NCBI GenBank assembly: GCA_041874725.1
Contig: CP097466.1
Location: 310,001-374,000 of the forward strand
Length of the DNA: 64,000 nucleotides
Reading direction: 5' to 3'
Source: Duganella sp. BuS-21
Lineage (GTDB): Bacteria > Pseudomonadota > Gammaproteobacteria > Burkholderiales > Burkholderiaceae_D
The notes under the pieces are model-generated. The model saw only the letters and a program-made list of their open reading frames with translations, made no database searches and was not told the DNA's origin. Position 1 is the stretch's first letter. Every line of letters begins with the position of its first letter. The translations under genes and the position numbers were made by a program. Of this stretch, positions 44,368-56,914 are shown one piece after another.

Positions 44368-45322
44368 TTTCACCAACGGCTTCTGGGACTGGTACATCGT
44401 GGTCCTGACCCTGCTCGGCGTGTTCGGCTGCGGCGTGCTGCTGTACTCGCAAGCCAAGGTCAAGCTGGCCAAGACCGCCGACGGCCAGACCGGCACCACC
44501 GGCCACGTCTGGGACGAAGACCTGACCGAGCTGAACACACCGATGCCGCGCTGGTGGATGTGGCTGTTCTACATCACCATCGTGTTCGCGCTGGCCTACC
44601 TGTTCCTATATCCGGGCCTGGGCACTTACGCCGGCAAGCTGGGCTGGACGTCCAGCGCCGAATACAAGGGCGAGCTGAAACAGGCCGACGCCGAGTTCGG
44701 CCCGCTGTTCGCCAAGTACCAGAAGCAGGACCTGAAAACCGTGGCGGCCGATCCGCAGGCGCACGCCATCGGCGAACGGTTGTTCCTGACCTACTGCGCG
44801 CAATGCCACGGCTCCGACGCGCGCGGCAACAAGGGCTTCCCCAACCTGACCGACAACGACTGGCTGTTCGGCGGCACGCCGGACACCATCAAGGAAACCA
44901 TCCTGCACGGCCGCGTCGGCGCCATGCCGCCGATGGGGGCGGCGCTGGGCGGCGACAAGGATGTGGAAAACGTCGCCCATTACGTGCTGACCCTGTCCGG
45001 CTCGACCGCCGATCCGATCAAGGCCGTGTTCGGCAAAGAGAAGTTCGGCGCCTGCCTGGCCTGCCATGGCGCCGGCGGCAAGGGCAACCCGGCATTGGGT
45101 GCGCCCAACCTGAGCGACAAGATCTGGCTGTTCGGCGGCAGCGCCGAGACCATCAAGGAAACCATCACCAAGGGCCGCACCACCACCATGCCGCCGTTCG
45201 ACGATTTCCTCGGCGAGGCCAAGGTACACGTGCTGGCCGCCTATGTGTGGAGTCTGTCGAACAGCACCAATATGAACGACGTCCGTCAACCAGTGCCCGC
45301 TGAAGCAGTCGCCGAACAATGA
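44360..45322 (+). CDS. ccoP: cbb3-type cytochrome c oxidase subunit III (dihaem)
   Basis: 320 residues from the ATG at 44360 with GAGGAG upstream in ccoQ. Two N-terminal membrane helices (about 8-28 and 66-86) and two cytochrome c domains with CxxCH at C146-C149-H150 and C232-C235-H236. The two-helix form is common in betaproteobacteria. Overlaps ccoG by four bases. Confidence 0.96.
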   Translation: MADFTNGFWDWYIVVLTLLGVFGCGVLLYSQAKVKLAKTADGQTGTTGHVWDEDLTELNTPMPRWWMWLFYITIVFALAYLFLYPGLGTYAGKLGWTSSAEYKGELKQADAEFGPLFAKYQKQDLKTVAADPQAHAIGERLFLTYCAQCHGSDARGNKGFPNLTDNDWLFGGTPDTIKETILHGRVGAMPPMGAALGGDKDVENVAHYVLTLSGSTADPIKAVFGKEKFGACLACHGAGGKGNPALGAPNLSDKIWLFGGSAETIKETITKGRTTTMPPFDDFLGEAKVHVLAAYVWSLSNSTNMNDVRQPVPAEAVAEQ

Positions 45323-46704
45323 ACCAGCCGCAGCCACAAGTGATCAAGATGTACGCCGCCCGCGAGGAAATTTATCCGCGCGAGACGGACGGCCGTTATG
45401 CGCGCCTGCGCTGGCTATTCGTCTGGCTGACGCAGCTGGCCTTCTACTGCACGCCGTGGCTGCAGTGGAACGGCCGGCAAGCGCTGCTGTTCGATCTGGG
45501 CGCGCGCAAGTTCTACATCGTTGGCCTGGTGCTGTGGCCGCAGGACTTCATCTACCTGGCGGCGCTGCTGATCATCAGCGCCTACCTGCTGTTCCTGGCG
45601 ACGGCGGTGGCGGGGCGCGTGTGGTGCGGCTTCGCCTGCCCGCAAACGGTGTACACCGAAATCTTCCTGTGGATAGAACGCAAGATCGAAGGCAAGCGCA
45701 GCGCCCGTATCGCGCTCGACCGCCAGCCGGCCTCGCTGCGCAAGTTCGGCAAGAAGAGCGCCAAGCACCTGGCCTGGGGCGCGGTGGCGCTGTGGACCGG
45801 CTTCACCTTTGTCGGCTACTTCACGCCGATCACGCAGTTGATGGGCGAAGTGGCGACGCTGACCTTCGGCCCGTGGGAATGGTTCTGGGTGGTGTTCTAC
45901 AGCGTTGCCACCTATGGCAACGCCGGCTGGCTGCGCGAGCAGGTGTGCAAGTACATGTGCCCGTATGCGCGCTTCCAGAGCTCGATGTTCGACCGCGACA
46001 CCCTGATCATCACCTACGACGCCAAACGCGGCGAGCCGCGCGGCCCGCTGTCGAAGAACGGCAATGGCAATGGCGGCTCGTGCATCGACTGCTCGCTATG
46101 CGTGCAGGTATGCCCGACCGGCATCGATATCCGCAAGGGCCTGCAATATGAATGCATCGGCTGCGCCGCCTGCGTCGACGCCTGCAACGGCGTGATGGAC
46201 AAGACCGGCCAGGCGCGCGGCCTGATCCGCTACAGCACCGAGCGCGCCATGGAAGACCACCTGACCCCGACCGCGATCCGCCGCCGCACCTTGCGCCCGC
46301 GCGTGAAGATCTACAGCGCCGTGCTCGGCCTGATCATGCTCGCCACTGCCGGCGCGCTGACCCTGCGCACGCCGCTCAAGCTGGACGTGATCCGCGATCG
46401 CGGCTCCATGGGCCGCGAGGTGGAGGACGGCATGATCGAAAACGTCTACCGCCTGCAGATCATGAACACGGCCGAACAGGCGCATGTGTACAAGATCGCC
46501 GTGAGCGGCATGCCGACCCTGGCGCAGGTGACCGCCGACCAGGTGATGGTGGAGGCCACCGAGACCAAGGGCTATCCGATCCGCCTGCGCACTGCGCACG
46601 GCGCCGGCAAGCCGGGCTCGAACAAGATCGACATCACCCTGAGCGCAGTCGACGATCCGTCGCTGCATGTGAAAGAATCTGCGGTCTTCATCGTGCCGCG
46701 CTAA
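45319..46704 (+). CDS. ccoG: cytochrome c oxidase accessory protein CcoG
   Basis: 461 residues. Polyferredoxin with membrane helices in the N-terminal half, two 4Fe-4S motifs (CIDCSLCVQVCPTG and CIGCAACVDACN), an upstream conserved RVWCGFACPQTVYTE, and a C-terminal immunoglobulin-like periplasmic domain (FixG_C). Family members reduce copper(II) for oxidase assembly. Start overlaps ccoP (ATGA). Confidence 0.95.
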   Translation: MNQPQPQVIKMYAAREEIYPRETDGRYARLRWLFVWLTQLAFYCTPWLQWNGRQALLFDLGARKFYIVGLVLWPQDFIYLAALLIISAYLLFLATAVAGRVWCGFACPQTVYTEIFLWIERKIEGKRSARIALDRQPASLRKFGKKSAKHLAWGAVALWTGFTFVGYFTPITQLMGEVATLTFGPWEWFWVVFYSVATYGNAGWLREQVCKYMCPYARFQSSMFDRDTLIITYDAKRGEPRGPLSKNGNGNGGSCIDCSLCVQVCPTGIDIRKGLQYECIGCAACVDACNGVMDKTGQARGLIRYSTERAMEDHLTPTAIRRRTLRPRVKIYSAVLGLIMLATAGALTLRTPLKLDVIRDRGSMGREVEDGMIENVYRLQIMNTAEQAHVYKIAVSGMPTLAQVTADQVMVEATETKGYPIRLRTAHGAGKPGSNKIDITLSAVDDPSLHVKESAVFIVPR

Positions 46705-46715
46705 GGAGAATGCTC

Positions 46716-47213
46716 ATGAACACGCTGACTATGCCGGTCGTGCCATGGTGGAAGCAACGCTGGCCGTGGCTGTTGATGGCCGGCCCGGCGATCGTGGTGA
46801 CGGCCAGCATCTACGCCGGTTATCTGGCCGTCTCGGCGCCCGATGCGCTGGTGGTGGGCGACTACTACAAGCAAGGCAAGGCCATCAACCAGGATTTGCG
46901 GCGCGACCATGTGGCGTCGCAACTGGGGCTGTCGGTGGCGCTCGGCTACGACGCCGCCAGCGGCACCCTGAGCGGACGCATCAACCGCAAGGATAGCGGC
47001 CCGCTGCTGCTGCATCTGTCGCACGCCACGCTGCCGGAGAAGGATATCAAGCTGATCCTGGTGCCGGACCAGGACGGCACGTTCAGCGCCAGCCTGCCGC
47101 TGCTCGAACGCAGCCGCTGGATCGTGCTGGTGGAAGGGAAGAAACGCGATTGGCGCCTGGCCGGCGCCTGGAGCTGGCCGGCGCAGCGCGGCATTGCGCT
47201 GTTGCCGGATTAA
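46716..47213 (+). CDS. ccoH: FixH/CcoH family cbb3 assembly protein
   Basis: 165 residues from the ATG at 46716, seven bases after AAGGAG; a closer ATG at 46710 is too near the ribosome site. One N-terminal membrane helix (about 18-38) and a periplasmic domain with VVGDYYKQGKAINQD, the FixH hallmark. Last gene of the oxidase operon, ten bases before the convergent fnr stop. Confidence 0.92.
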   Translation: MNTLTMPVVPWWKQRWPWLLMAGPAIVVTASIYAGYLAVSAPDALVVGDYYKQGKAINQDLRRDHVASQLGLSVALGYDAASGTLSGRINRKDSGPLLLHLSHATLPEKDIKLILVPDQDGTFSASLPLLERSRWIVLVEGKKRDWRLAGAWSWPAQRGIALLPD

Positions 47214-47223
47214 GTCAGGCGGA

Positions 47224-47982
47224 TCAAGCGCAGGTTTCGGTGCCGGCGGTGATGGCCTTGAGCAGGGGCGGGTTGAGCAGTTCGATCTCGCGGTTGCTGA
47301 CGCGCACCAGGCCTTCCTTCTTGAACTTGGACAACAGGCGGCTGATGCTTTCGATGGTCAGGCCCAGATAGTTGCCGATTTCCTCGCGCGACATGCGCAA
47401 CTGGAAGGTGTTCGGCGAGTAGCCGCGCGCCTCGTAGCGCGACGACAGGTTGACCAGGAAGGCGGCGAAACGCTGGGTCGCCTGCATATTCCCCAACAAC
47501 AGCATCACGCTTTGCTCGCGCGTGATTTCCTGGCTCATCATGCGGTGAAAGTGGCGCAGCAGGGTCGGCATTTCCCCCAGCAGCTGTTGCAGCGTGCCAA
47601 ACGGAATCTCGCACACTTCGCTGTCTTCCAGCGCGATGGCGGAGCAATGGTGCTGGTCGGCGCTGATGGCGTCCATGCCCAGCAGCTCGCCGGCCATCTG
47701 GAAGCCGGTGATCTGTTCCGCGCCGGCGCGGTTGACCTGATAGGTCTTGAAGTGGCCGAGGCGGATCGCGTACAGGTTCTGGAAGCTGTCGCCGATGCGG
47801 AACAGCGTGGCGCCGCGCGCCACCTTGCGGCGGCGGCCGATGATCTCGTCGAGCCGCTCCATGTCGTTGTTGTCGAGCCCCATCGGCAGGCACAGCTGGT
47901 GCATGCTGCAGGAAGCGCAACTGGCTTTCAGCACCTCGATGGTGGCGCCGGGAATGAGCAGCGCAGGAAGTTCTCGTATCAT
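47224..47982 (-). CDS. fnr: FNR-type oxygen-sensing transcription regulator
   Basis: 252 residues from the ATG at 47982. 4Fe-4S ligands C22, C25, C31 and C113 (SCASCSMHQLC, HHCSA), cyclic-nucleotide-like sensor fold, and a helix-turn-helix with EEIGNYLGLTIESISRLLSKF whose E--SR residues read TTGAT half-sites. The likely regulator of the boxes at 35490, 42069 and 42111. It is convergent with ccoH. Confidence 0.95.
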   Translation of the reverse strand: MIRELPALLIPGATIEVLKASCASCSMHQLCLPMGLDNNDMERLDEIIGRRRKVARGATLFRIGDSFQNLYAIRLGHFKTYQVNRAGAEQITGFQMAGELLGMDAISADQHHCSAIALEDSEVCEIPFGTLQQLLGEMPTLLRHFHRMMSQEITREQSVMLLLGNMQATQRFAAFLVNLSSRYEARGYSPNTFQLRMSREEIGNYLGLTIESISRLLSKFKKEGLVRVSNREIELLNPPLLKAITAGTETCA

Positions 47983-48079
47983 GCAGCCAGTGTAGTCGAT
48001 TGCGTGCGTATTGACGTCTATTCCGCACTCATACAATCAAGTATTCGCGCACCTGAGCATATTTTGTTAGGCTAGCGCC

Positions 48080-48514
48080 ATGACCCTGCCCAAGCCTCCC
48101 ACCCTCGACCAGCACCTGTGCTATCTGATTTACAGCACCTCGCTGAAGATGACCCAGACCTACAAGCCGCTGCTGACCGCCCTCAAGCTGACTTATCCAC
48201 AATATCTGGTGATGGTGGTGCTGTGGGAGCAGGACGGGCTGGGCATCAAGGACGTGGCCGAGCGCCTGCAGCAGGATTCCGGCTCGGTGACGCCGGTGGT
48301 CAAGCGGCTGGAGGCGGAAGGCTACCTGATCCGCAGCCGCGATCCACGCGACGAGCGCAACCGCGTGCTGACGCTGACCCCGGCCGGCCAGGAGCTGCGC
48401 GCCGCCGCACTCAAGGTCAGCCAGGACTTCGCCGGCCATTGCTCCATCGATAACGAGGAGGTCGCCTCGCTGATGCGCAACCTCGGCAAACTGAACCACA
48501 ACCTCGGTTCCTGA
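48080..48514 (+). CDS. ohrR: OhrR-type MarR-family peroxide sensor
   Basis: 144 residues. LDQHLCYLIYSTS...YKPLL...LTYPQYLVMVVLWEQD matches OhrR closely, with redox Cys C14. A second Cys, C121, suggests the two-Cys type that forms a disulfide with C14 on oxidation. Winged helix about 55-95. No ohr gene is adjacent; the nearest gene not counted as debris is the alpha/beta hydrolase at 49671. Confidence 0.88.
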   Translation: MTLPKPPTLDQHLCYLIYSTSLKMTQTYKPLLTALKLTYPQYLVMVVLWEQDGLGIKDVAERLQQDSGSVTPVVKRLEAEGYLIRSRDPRDERNRVLTLTPAGQELRAAALKVSQDFAGHCSIDNEEVASLMRNLGKLNHNLGS

Positions 48515-48693
48515 CCCAAGTCTTACTGAACAATAAAACACATTTTAAATTTGGTGTTTGCTCCTTTTTTCTGGCGAGCTAAAATGCAAAAAATACCAAA
48601 TTTGGAATTCGACCGATTTTAGCTGTTCAGCAAAAATACTCCATTTGCCAAATTTAGGCATCATTCAGATTTATATTTTTGGACCAGACGCCT
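48515..48693. other. low-GC spacer with three CAAATTT(G) blocks
   Basis: AT-rich stretch unlike the surrounding GC-rich DNA. AAATTTGG, CCAAATTTGG and GCCAAATTTAGG occur near 48545, 48594 and 48646, about 50 bases apart. Possible operators or remnant sequence from the inserted DNA; no gene seen. Confidence 0.4.
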
Positions 48694-48900
48694 ATGGATG
48701 CGAAGGAATCTAATTTGCTCGATCAGTTCTTGTCATCTCTAACTGAGGCGACCGGATTCAGGCTGGGTAGGGTGGAACATGATGTGCCCGATAGCTATGC
48801 GGACCGCCATCGTGGTATTGACGCTTTGGTGGAACTCTTCCCCCCAGACAATATGCCCTCCATCGAACTCGCCGTGGAAATCCGTAACAGCGACCTCTAG
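48694..48900 (+). pseudogene. truncated N-terminal fragment of an unknown protein
   Basis: 68 codons from an ATG at 48694 (LDQFLSSLTEATGFRLGRV, then DVPDSYADRHRGIDALVELF) ending abruptly in TAG. It reads like the start of a larger soluble protein. Codon use is less GC-biased than in the flanking genes, as expected for acquired DNA. Family not recognised. Confidence 0.5.
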
Positions 48901-48957
48901 TGGTTGAATTCTTACAGCATACCGATGAAGCAGAACCGGCTCAACGACTTGAATCCC

Positions 48958-49017
48958 TCGATGGCGAAGGTGTGTCGGCGTGCAAGATTCTGCACGCCGA
49001 CACACCTTCGCCATCGA
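48958..49017. repeat. 27-bp perfect palindrome at a rearrangement junction
   Basis: Arms 48958-48984 and 48991-49017 are exact reverse complements around AGATTC. The right arm is part of the coding frame of the fragment that follows (ARRHTFAID), so the left arm appears to be an inverted duplicate created during the rearrangement. Confidence 0.85.
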
Positions 49018-49504
49018 CTGGTACAAAGAAAAGGACATCATCGTGGATTTGCCGAACAAGCAGGGCAAATCGCGGGAGACGATTCGCTTCGCCGATGAGG
49101 TCGCATTCATTGTGCTCAAAGCGCTCGCGTTCGACTCGCGCAATACGAACAAAGACGCCGGCGACTTGGTCTACGTCTTGAAGAACGGAACTCCGGATGT
49201 AATCGCGGAAACTTATAGCCAGCGTCTGTTAGCTGGCCAGCATGTGCAGGCGCTTGAGGACGGACTAAAAGCCCTTGTGAAACGGTTTTGCGACGATGAA
49301 AAGATCGATGGCTACGAGAAGGACGGTCCTTCGAAATACGCCATTTTCATGGGTCTCGCCAATGCCTCAGATGACGAGCGCGCGCGTGTAATGCGGGACG
49401 CCTCGGGCTTGGTGACGTACTTCGTCAAGGAGGTGGAAAAACACACCAATCGGACGTTCCTGCCAGCGCCAGCTCAACCTCAAGCAGACGCCGCAGCCGT
49501 TTAA
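48980..49504 (+). pseudogene. C-terminal fragment of a possible nucleotidyltransferase-type protein
   Basis: Open for 174 codons; the coherent protein starts near 49001 (HTFAIDWYKEKDIIVDLPNK) and continues VAFIVLKALAF...NKDAGDLVYVL...FCDDEKIDGYEKDGPSKYAIFMGL. The KxxDAxDLVYVL pattern recalls AbiEii-like nucleotidyltransferases, but this is tentative. The N-terminal catalytic part is missing; the palindrome takes its place. No credible start codon. Confidence 0.5.
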
Positions 49505-49529
49505 ATTCAAAGCGGTATCTGCCACGTGC

Positions 49530-49595
49530 AAAAAATTTTAAAATTAGCTTGCGCACTAATAAATTGCGCGCTATATTACTACGCATGGACGCGAC
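49530..49595. promoter_or_regulatory. possible operator before the alpha/beta hydrolase gene
   Basis: Imperfect dyad TAGCTTGCGC...GCGCGCTA in AT-rich DNA about 100 bases before the hydrolase start. A MarR-type site is possible given ohrR upstream, but the match is only approximate. Confidence 0.3.
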
Positions 49596-49670
49596 TTAAA
49601 CAAGTGGCGTTTTTTAAAGACCAACACTTAGCGCACTAACCAATAGCACGCAACCTTGAAAGGAATTAGC

Positions 49671-50417
49671 ATGAAACGCACGATCATCGCTTCCGCACTG
49701 CTGGCCGCCACCGCTTTCGCCCACGCCGCCGCTCCTGCCAACGACACCACCATCGTTCTGGTGCACGGCGCCTTCGCCGACGGTTCGAGCTGGGACAAGG
49801 TGATTCCTATCCTGCAAGCCAAAGGTTACAAAGTAGTGGCCGTGCAGAACCCGCTGAGTTCGCTGGCCGACGACGTCGCCGCCACCCAGCGCGTGGTCGA
49901 TGCGCAAACCGGCAAAGTCGTGCTGGCCGGCCACTCCTGGGGCGGTACCGTGATCACCGAGGCCGGCACCAGCGACAAGATCAAGGCGCTGGTCTACGTG
50001 GCGGCATTCGCACCATCGGAAGGGGAAGCCACCGGCAACCTGGGCAAGGATTACCCGACGCCAGCCGGCATCGCCACCATCCAGGCGGACGCCACCGGCT
50101 ACGGCTGGCTGCCGGCCGACTCGGTCGCCAAGAACTTTGCGCAGGACGTGGCGCCGGCCACCGCCGCGCTGATCAACGCCACCCAAGGCCCGATCGCCCT
50201 GAAAGCCTTCGGCGAACCGACCACCGTGGCCGCCTGGAAAAACAAGGCGAATTACTACATCGTTGCAAGCCAGGACCGCATGATCGATCCAGGCCTGCAG
50301 CAAGCCTTCGCCAAGAAAATCAACGCCACCACCACCACGCTGCCAAGCAGCCACGTGCCGATGGTGTCGCAGCCGGCCAAGGTCGCGGAAGTGCTGATCG
50401 CCGCCGCGCAGCGGTAA
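49671..50417 (+). CDS. exported alpha/beta hydrolase
   Basis: 248 residues from the ATG at 49671 with AAGGA upstream. Signal peptide about 1-21 (AHA-AAPAN). Oxyanion region LVHGAFADGSSW, nucleophile S89 in GHSWGG, and a likely catalytic His in SSHVPMVSQP near the end. The family includes small esterases; substrate unknown. Confidence 0.88.
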   Translation: MKRTIIASALLAATAFAHAAAPANDTTIVLVHGAFADGSSWDKVIPILQAKGYKVVAVQNPLSSLADDVAATQRVVDAQTGKVVLAGHSWGGTVITEAGTSDKIKALVYVAAFAPSEGEATGNLGKDYPTPAGIATIQADATGYGWLPADSVAKNFAQDVAPATAALINATQGPIALKAFGEPTTVAAWKNKANYYIVASQDRMIDPGLQQAFAKKINATTTTLPSSHVPMVSQPAKVAEVLIAAAQR

Positions 50418-50512
50418 AGTGAAAAAGCCGGTTGCAAGCGCATTGCAAGCCGCTTGCCAAGGCCAGCCATTGATAGGAGAATCGATCACGCATCGGTACA
50501 TCCAAGGATGAT

Positions 50513-54070
<3,558 letters not shown>

Positions 54071-54140
54071 GTGCCAACTTCACTACAATTTCCCCGCGAT
54101 TTCCCCGCAGTTGCCCCTGCCGCCGGTTCATAAATCATAT

Positions 54141-54160
54141 TGATAATAATTCGCATTTAC
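54141..54160 (+). promoter_or_regulatory. putative Fur box
   Basis: TGATAATAATTCGCATTTAC matches the Fur 19-mer at about 13 of 19 positions and the 7-1-7 form well (TGATAAT-A-ATTCGCA). Located about 120 bases before a siderophore-receptor gene in AT-rich DNA. Confidence 0.7.
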
Positions 54161-54281
54161 GTTTGCGCGATTTATTGTTACAATATTTCCCACTATTTTT
54201 ACTTCTAACCGGCAAGCCAGACGCATCAGGAACACTGTTTCAGATCGTCGCCAGCCGTCTCTTTTCAACAGAAAGAAGCAC

Positions 54282-56660
54282 ATGGCAATGATTAAAAGTC
54301 GCAAACACGCTCAATCGCGCTTGAACCAACATGTAAGTGCAGCGCTCACCGCAATGCTGCTGCCGGTGGCAGCCCACGCCGCCGAAGCGGCTTTGCCGGA
54401 CGCCGCCGAGCAGTCCAAGCCGACCACCTTGCAGGAAGTGCAAGTCAACGCCAGCCGCGAGAACGACTTCAAAGCCGAACGTGCTTCGTCCGCCAAGTAC
54501 ACCGAAAAACTGGTCGACACCGCCCAAAGCCTGACCGTCATCAAGAAAGAACTGATCGAACAGCAAGGCGCCATCACCCTCAGCGAAGCGCTGCGCAACA
54601 CCCCCGGCGTGGGCGCCTTCTTCCTGGGCGAAAACGGCAACACCAACACCGGCGACGCCATCTACATGCGCGGCTTCGACGCCTCCAGCAGCATCTATGT
54701 GGACGGCGTGCGCGACATCGGCTCGATCTCGCGCGACACCTTCAACATCGAACAGATCGACGTGCTCAAGGGCCCGGCCGGCACCGACAACGGCCGCTCG
54801 TCGCCGACCGGTTCGATCAACCTGGTCAGCAAACAGCCACAGCTGGAAAACGCCTACCAGGGCTCCGTCACGCTGGGCAGCGGCAAGCAACGCCGCGCCA
54901 CGGCCGACATCAACACCGTGATCAACGCCGATTCGGGCACCGCCTTCCGCCTCAACCTGCTGGACCAGGATAGCGAAAACCCGGGCCGCGACGTGGTCAA
55001 GGCCAAGCGCTGGGGCGTGGCGCCATCGCTGGCGTTCGGCCTGAACTCGCCGACCCGGGTCTACCTGAACTACTTCCACGTCAAGCAGGACAATATTCCC
55101 GACGGCGGCGTGCTGACCATCGGCCTGCCGGGCTGGACCCCGCCGGCCGACATCGCCGCCGTGGCCGCCACCCCGACCCGTCCGGCCGTTCCGGCCAAGA
55201 GCTTCGCCTTCATGGCCGGCGCCGCCACCGTCAATCCGAAGAACTTCTACGGTTCGGCGCTGGACCACGACATCGTCAAGGCCGACATGGCCACCGTCAA
55301 GGTCGAGCACGACTTCACCGGCGGCGCCAAGCTGGTCAACACCAGCCGCTACGGCAAGACCAAGCAGGACTACCTGCTGACCTCGTTCATGTCCAGCAAC
55401 ACCAACCTGGCCGCCAACACCGCCGCGACCAATCCGTCGGACTGGACCATGCTGCGCACCAACCTGACCACCAAGGATCAGCTGAACGAAATCCTGACCA
55501 ACCAGACCACCGTGACCGCCGACTTCATCACCGGCGCGCTGAAGCACACCGTGGTCGGCGGCGTCGAGCTGACCAACGAGAAGCAAACCAACTACACGTA
55601 TGCCAACACGGCGCCGGCCGCCACCGCCGGCCTGCCGGCGACCAGCATCTACTTCCCGAATCCGCACACGCCGATCACCAGCGCCCAGGTCAACCTGAAG
55701 CGCAATGGCGGCCGCACCGAGGGCAGCACCAACACCCAAAGCGTGTACCTGTTCGACACCATCAAGTTCGGCGAGCAGTGGATCTTCAACGGCGGCGTGC
55801 GTGTCGACCACTACAACACCACCTACAACGCGATCACCGTGCAGGCCGTCACCACGCCGCAGACGATTCCGGTCGGCACCCTGGTCGGCAGCGCCATCGA
55901 AGCGTCGGACAACCTGGTCAACGGCAAATTGTCGGCCCTGTACAAGCCGACCGCCAACAGCAGCGTCTACGCGCTGGTAGCGTCGTCGAAAGCGCCACCG
56001 GGCAGCGGCAACTTCGCGCTGAGCACCTCGGCCAGCAGCGCATCGAATCCGAAGTTCGATCCACAGGAAACCACCAACTACGAGCTGGGCACCAAATGGG
56101 ACTTGCTGGGCCAGAAGCTGTCGCTGTCGGCTGCCTTCTTCCGCACCGAGGTGAAAAACGAAGTGGAGCAGGACCCGGTTGATGCGCTGTACTACCAGAC
56201 CGGCAAGAAGCGCGTGCAGGGTATCGAACTGGGCGTGACCGGCGAGATCATCTCGAAGTGGCTGGTCAGCGCCGGCTACACCCATCAGTCGACCAGCGTC
56301 AACGCCGGCCGCGTGATCACCGCCAGCGGCGACAACCAGCTGACCTACACGCCGAAGCAAGCGTTCACCGCGTGGACCTCGTACACCCTGCCGTTCGGCC
56401 TGCAGATCGGCGGCGGCGCACGCTTCAGCGACAAGCTGGCGCGCGGCACCGACGGCGCCGTCGGCACACCGAAGTACGCCAACTCGTACTGGGTGTTCGA
56501 CGCCATGGCGGCCTACCCGATCAACAAGCACATCGACCTGCGCCTGAACGTCTACAACCTGGCCGACAAGGAATACGTGCAAGCGATCAACAAGTCGGGC
56601 TATCGTTACACTCCGGGCACGCCACGCTCGGGCAGCCTGACCGCCAACATCAAGTTCTAA
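54282..56660 (+). CDS. TonB-dependent catecholate siderophore receptor, Fiu-like
   Basis: 792 residues. Signal peptide about 1-34 (AHA-AEAAL), TonB box region, plug about 60-190 (QSLTVIKKELIEQQGAITLSEAL, NTPGVGAFFLGENGNTNTGDAIY-type segment with MRGFDASSSIYVDGVRD) and a barrel ending in SLTANIKF. It resembles Fiu, which takes up monomeric catechol-iron complexes. The Fur-like site upstream and the intrinsic terminator downstream make it a single iron-regulated unit. Confidence 0.9.
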   Translation: MAMIKSRKHAQSRLNQHVSAALTAMLLPVAAHAAEAALPDAAEQSKPTTLQEVQVNASRENDFKAERASSAKYTEKLVDTAQSLTVIKKELIEQQGAITLSEALRNTPGVGAFFLGENGNTNTGDAIYMRGFDASSSIYVDGVRDIGSISRDTFNIEQIDVLKGPAGTDNGRSSPTGSINLVSKQPQLENAYQGSVTLGSGKQRRATADINTVINADSGTAFRLNLLDQDSENPGRDVVKAKRWGVAPSLAFGLNSPTRVYLNYFHVKQDNIPDGGVLTIGLPGWTPPADIAAVAATPTRPAVPAKSFAFMAGAATVNPKNFYGSALDHDIVKADMATVKVEHDFTGGAKLVNTSRYGKTKQDYLLTSFMSSNTNLAANTAATNPSDWTMLRTNLTTKDQLNEILTNQTTVTADFITGALKHTVVGGVELTNEKQTNYTYANTAPAATAGLPATSIYFPNPHTPITSAQVNLKRNGGRTEGSTNTQSVYLFDTIKFGEQWIFNGGVRVDHYNTTYNAITVQAVTTPQTIPVGTLVGSAIEASDNLVNGKLSALYKPTANSSVYALVASSKAPPGSGNFALSTSASSASNPKFDPQETTNYELGTKWDLLGQKLSLSAAFFRTEVKNEVEQDPVDALYYQTGKKRVQGIELGVTGEIISKWLVSAGYTHQSTSVNAGRVITASGDNQLTYTPKQAFTAWTSYTLPFGLQIGGGARFSDKLARGTDGAVGTPKYANSYWVFDAMAAYPINKHIDLRLNVYNLADKEYVQAINKSGYRYTPGTPRSGSLTANIKF

Positions 56661-56681
56661 GCACCGGTTCCGGTTGCCAGG

Positions 56682-56710
56682 CCCCGCCCTTACCGGCGGG
56701 GTTTTTTTTT
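56682..56710 (+). terminator. intrinsic terminator of the siderophore receptor gene
   Basis: Stem CCCCGCC (56682-56688) and GGCGGGG (56695-56701) with a six-base loop, followed by nine T residues. Confidence 0.92.
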
Positions 56711-56729
56711 GGTTCATCGCGGTATGCTG

Positions 56730-56881
56730 GACTTGACCTTGTTTGTCGATTTAAAAGCACGCGGCCGCCCCAACCCGCACACCGCTGCGGCCAGGGTCAC
56801 CCCGAGGGGTCTGACCCTGGCGCTAGGGGTGCTTTTAAGGACGACTGCTGAGTCGCCAACGAGGATGCATCGTGAGCCCCC
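56730..56881. repeat. dispersed repeat family R3, copy B
   Basis: About 152 bp aligned with 22040-22197. Shared: AACCCGCACACCGCTGCGG, CCAGGGTC, GGGGTCTGACCC, ACTG(C/T)TGAGTCGCCAACGAG. It fills most of the gap between the terminator and the DUF2306 gene end. Confidence 0.8.
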
Positions 56882-56914
56882 CGCCCCATCGGTGAATCCG
56901 CGAGGAATATGTTT

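Noticed and set aside
48980..49504. Intact abortive-infection (AbiEii) toxin
   Set aside because: The catalytic N-terminal part is missing, the start lies in a palindrome, and the family match is only suggestive.
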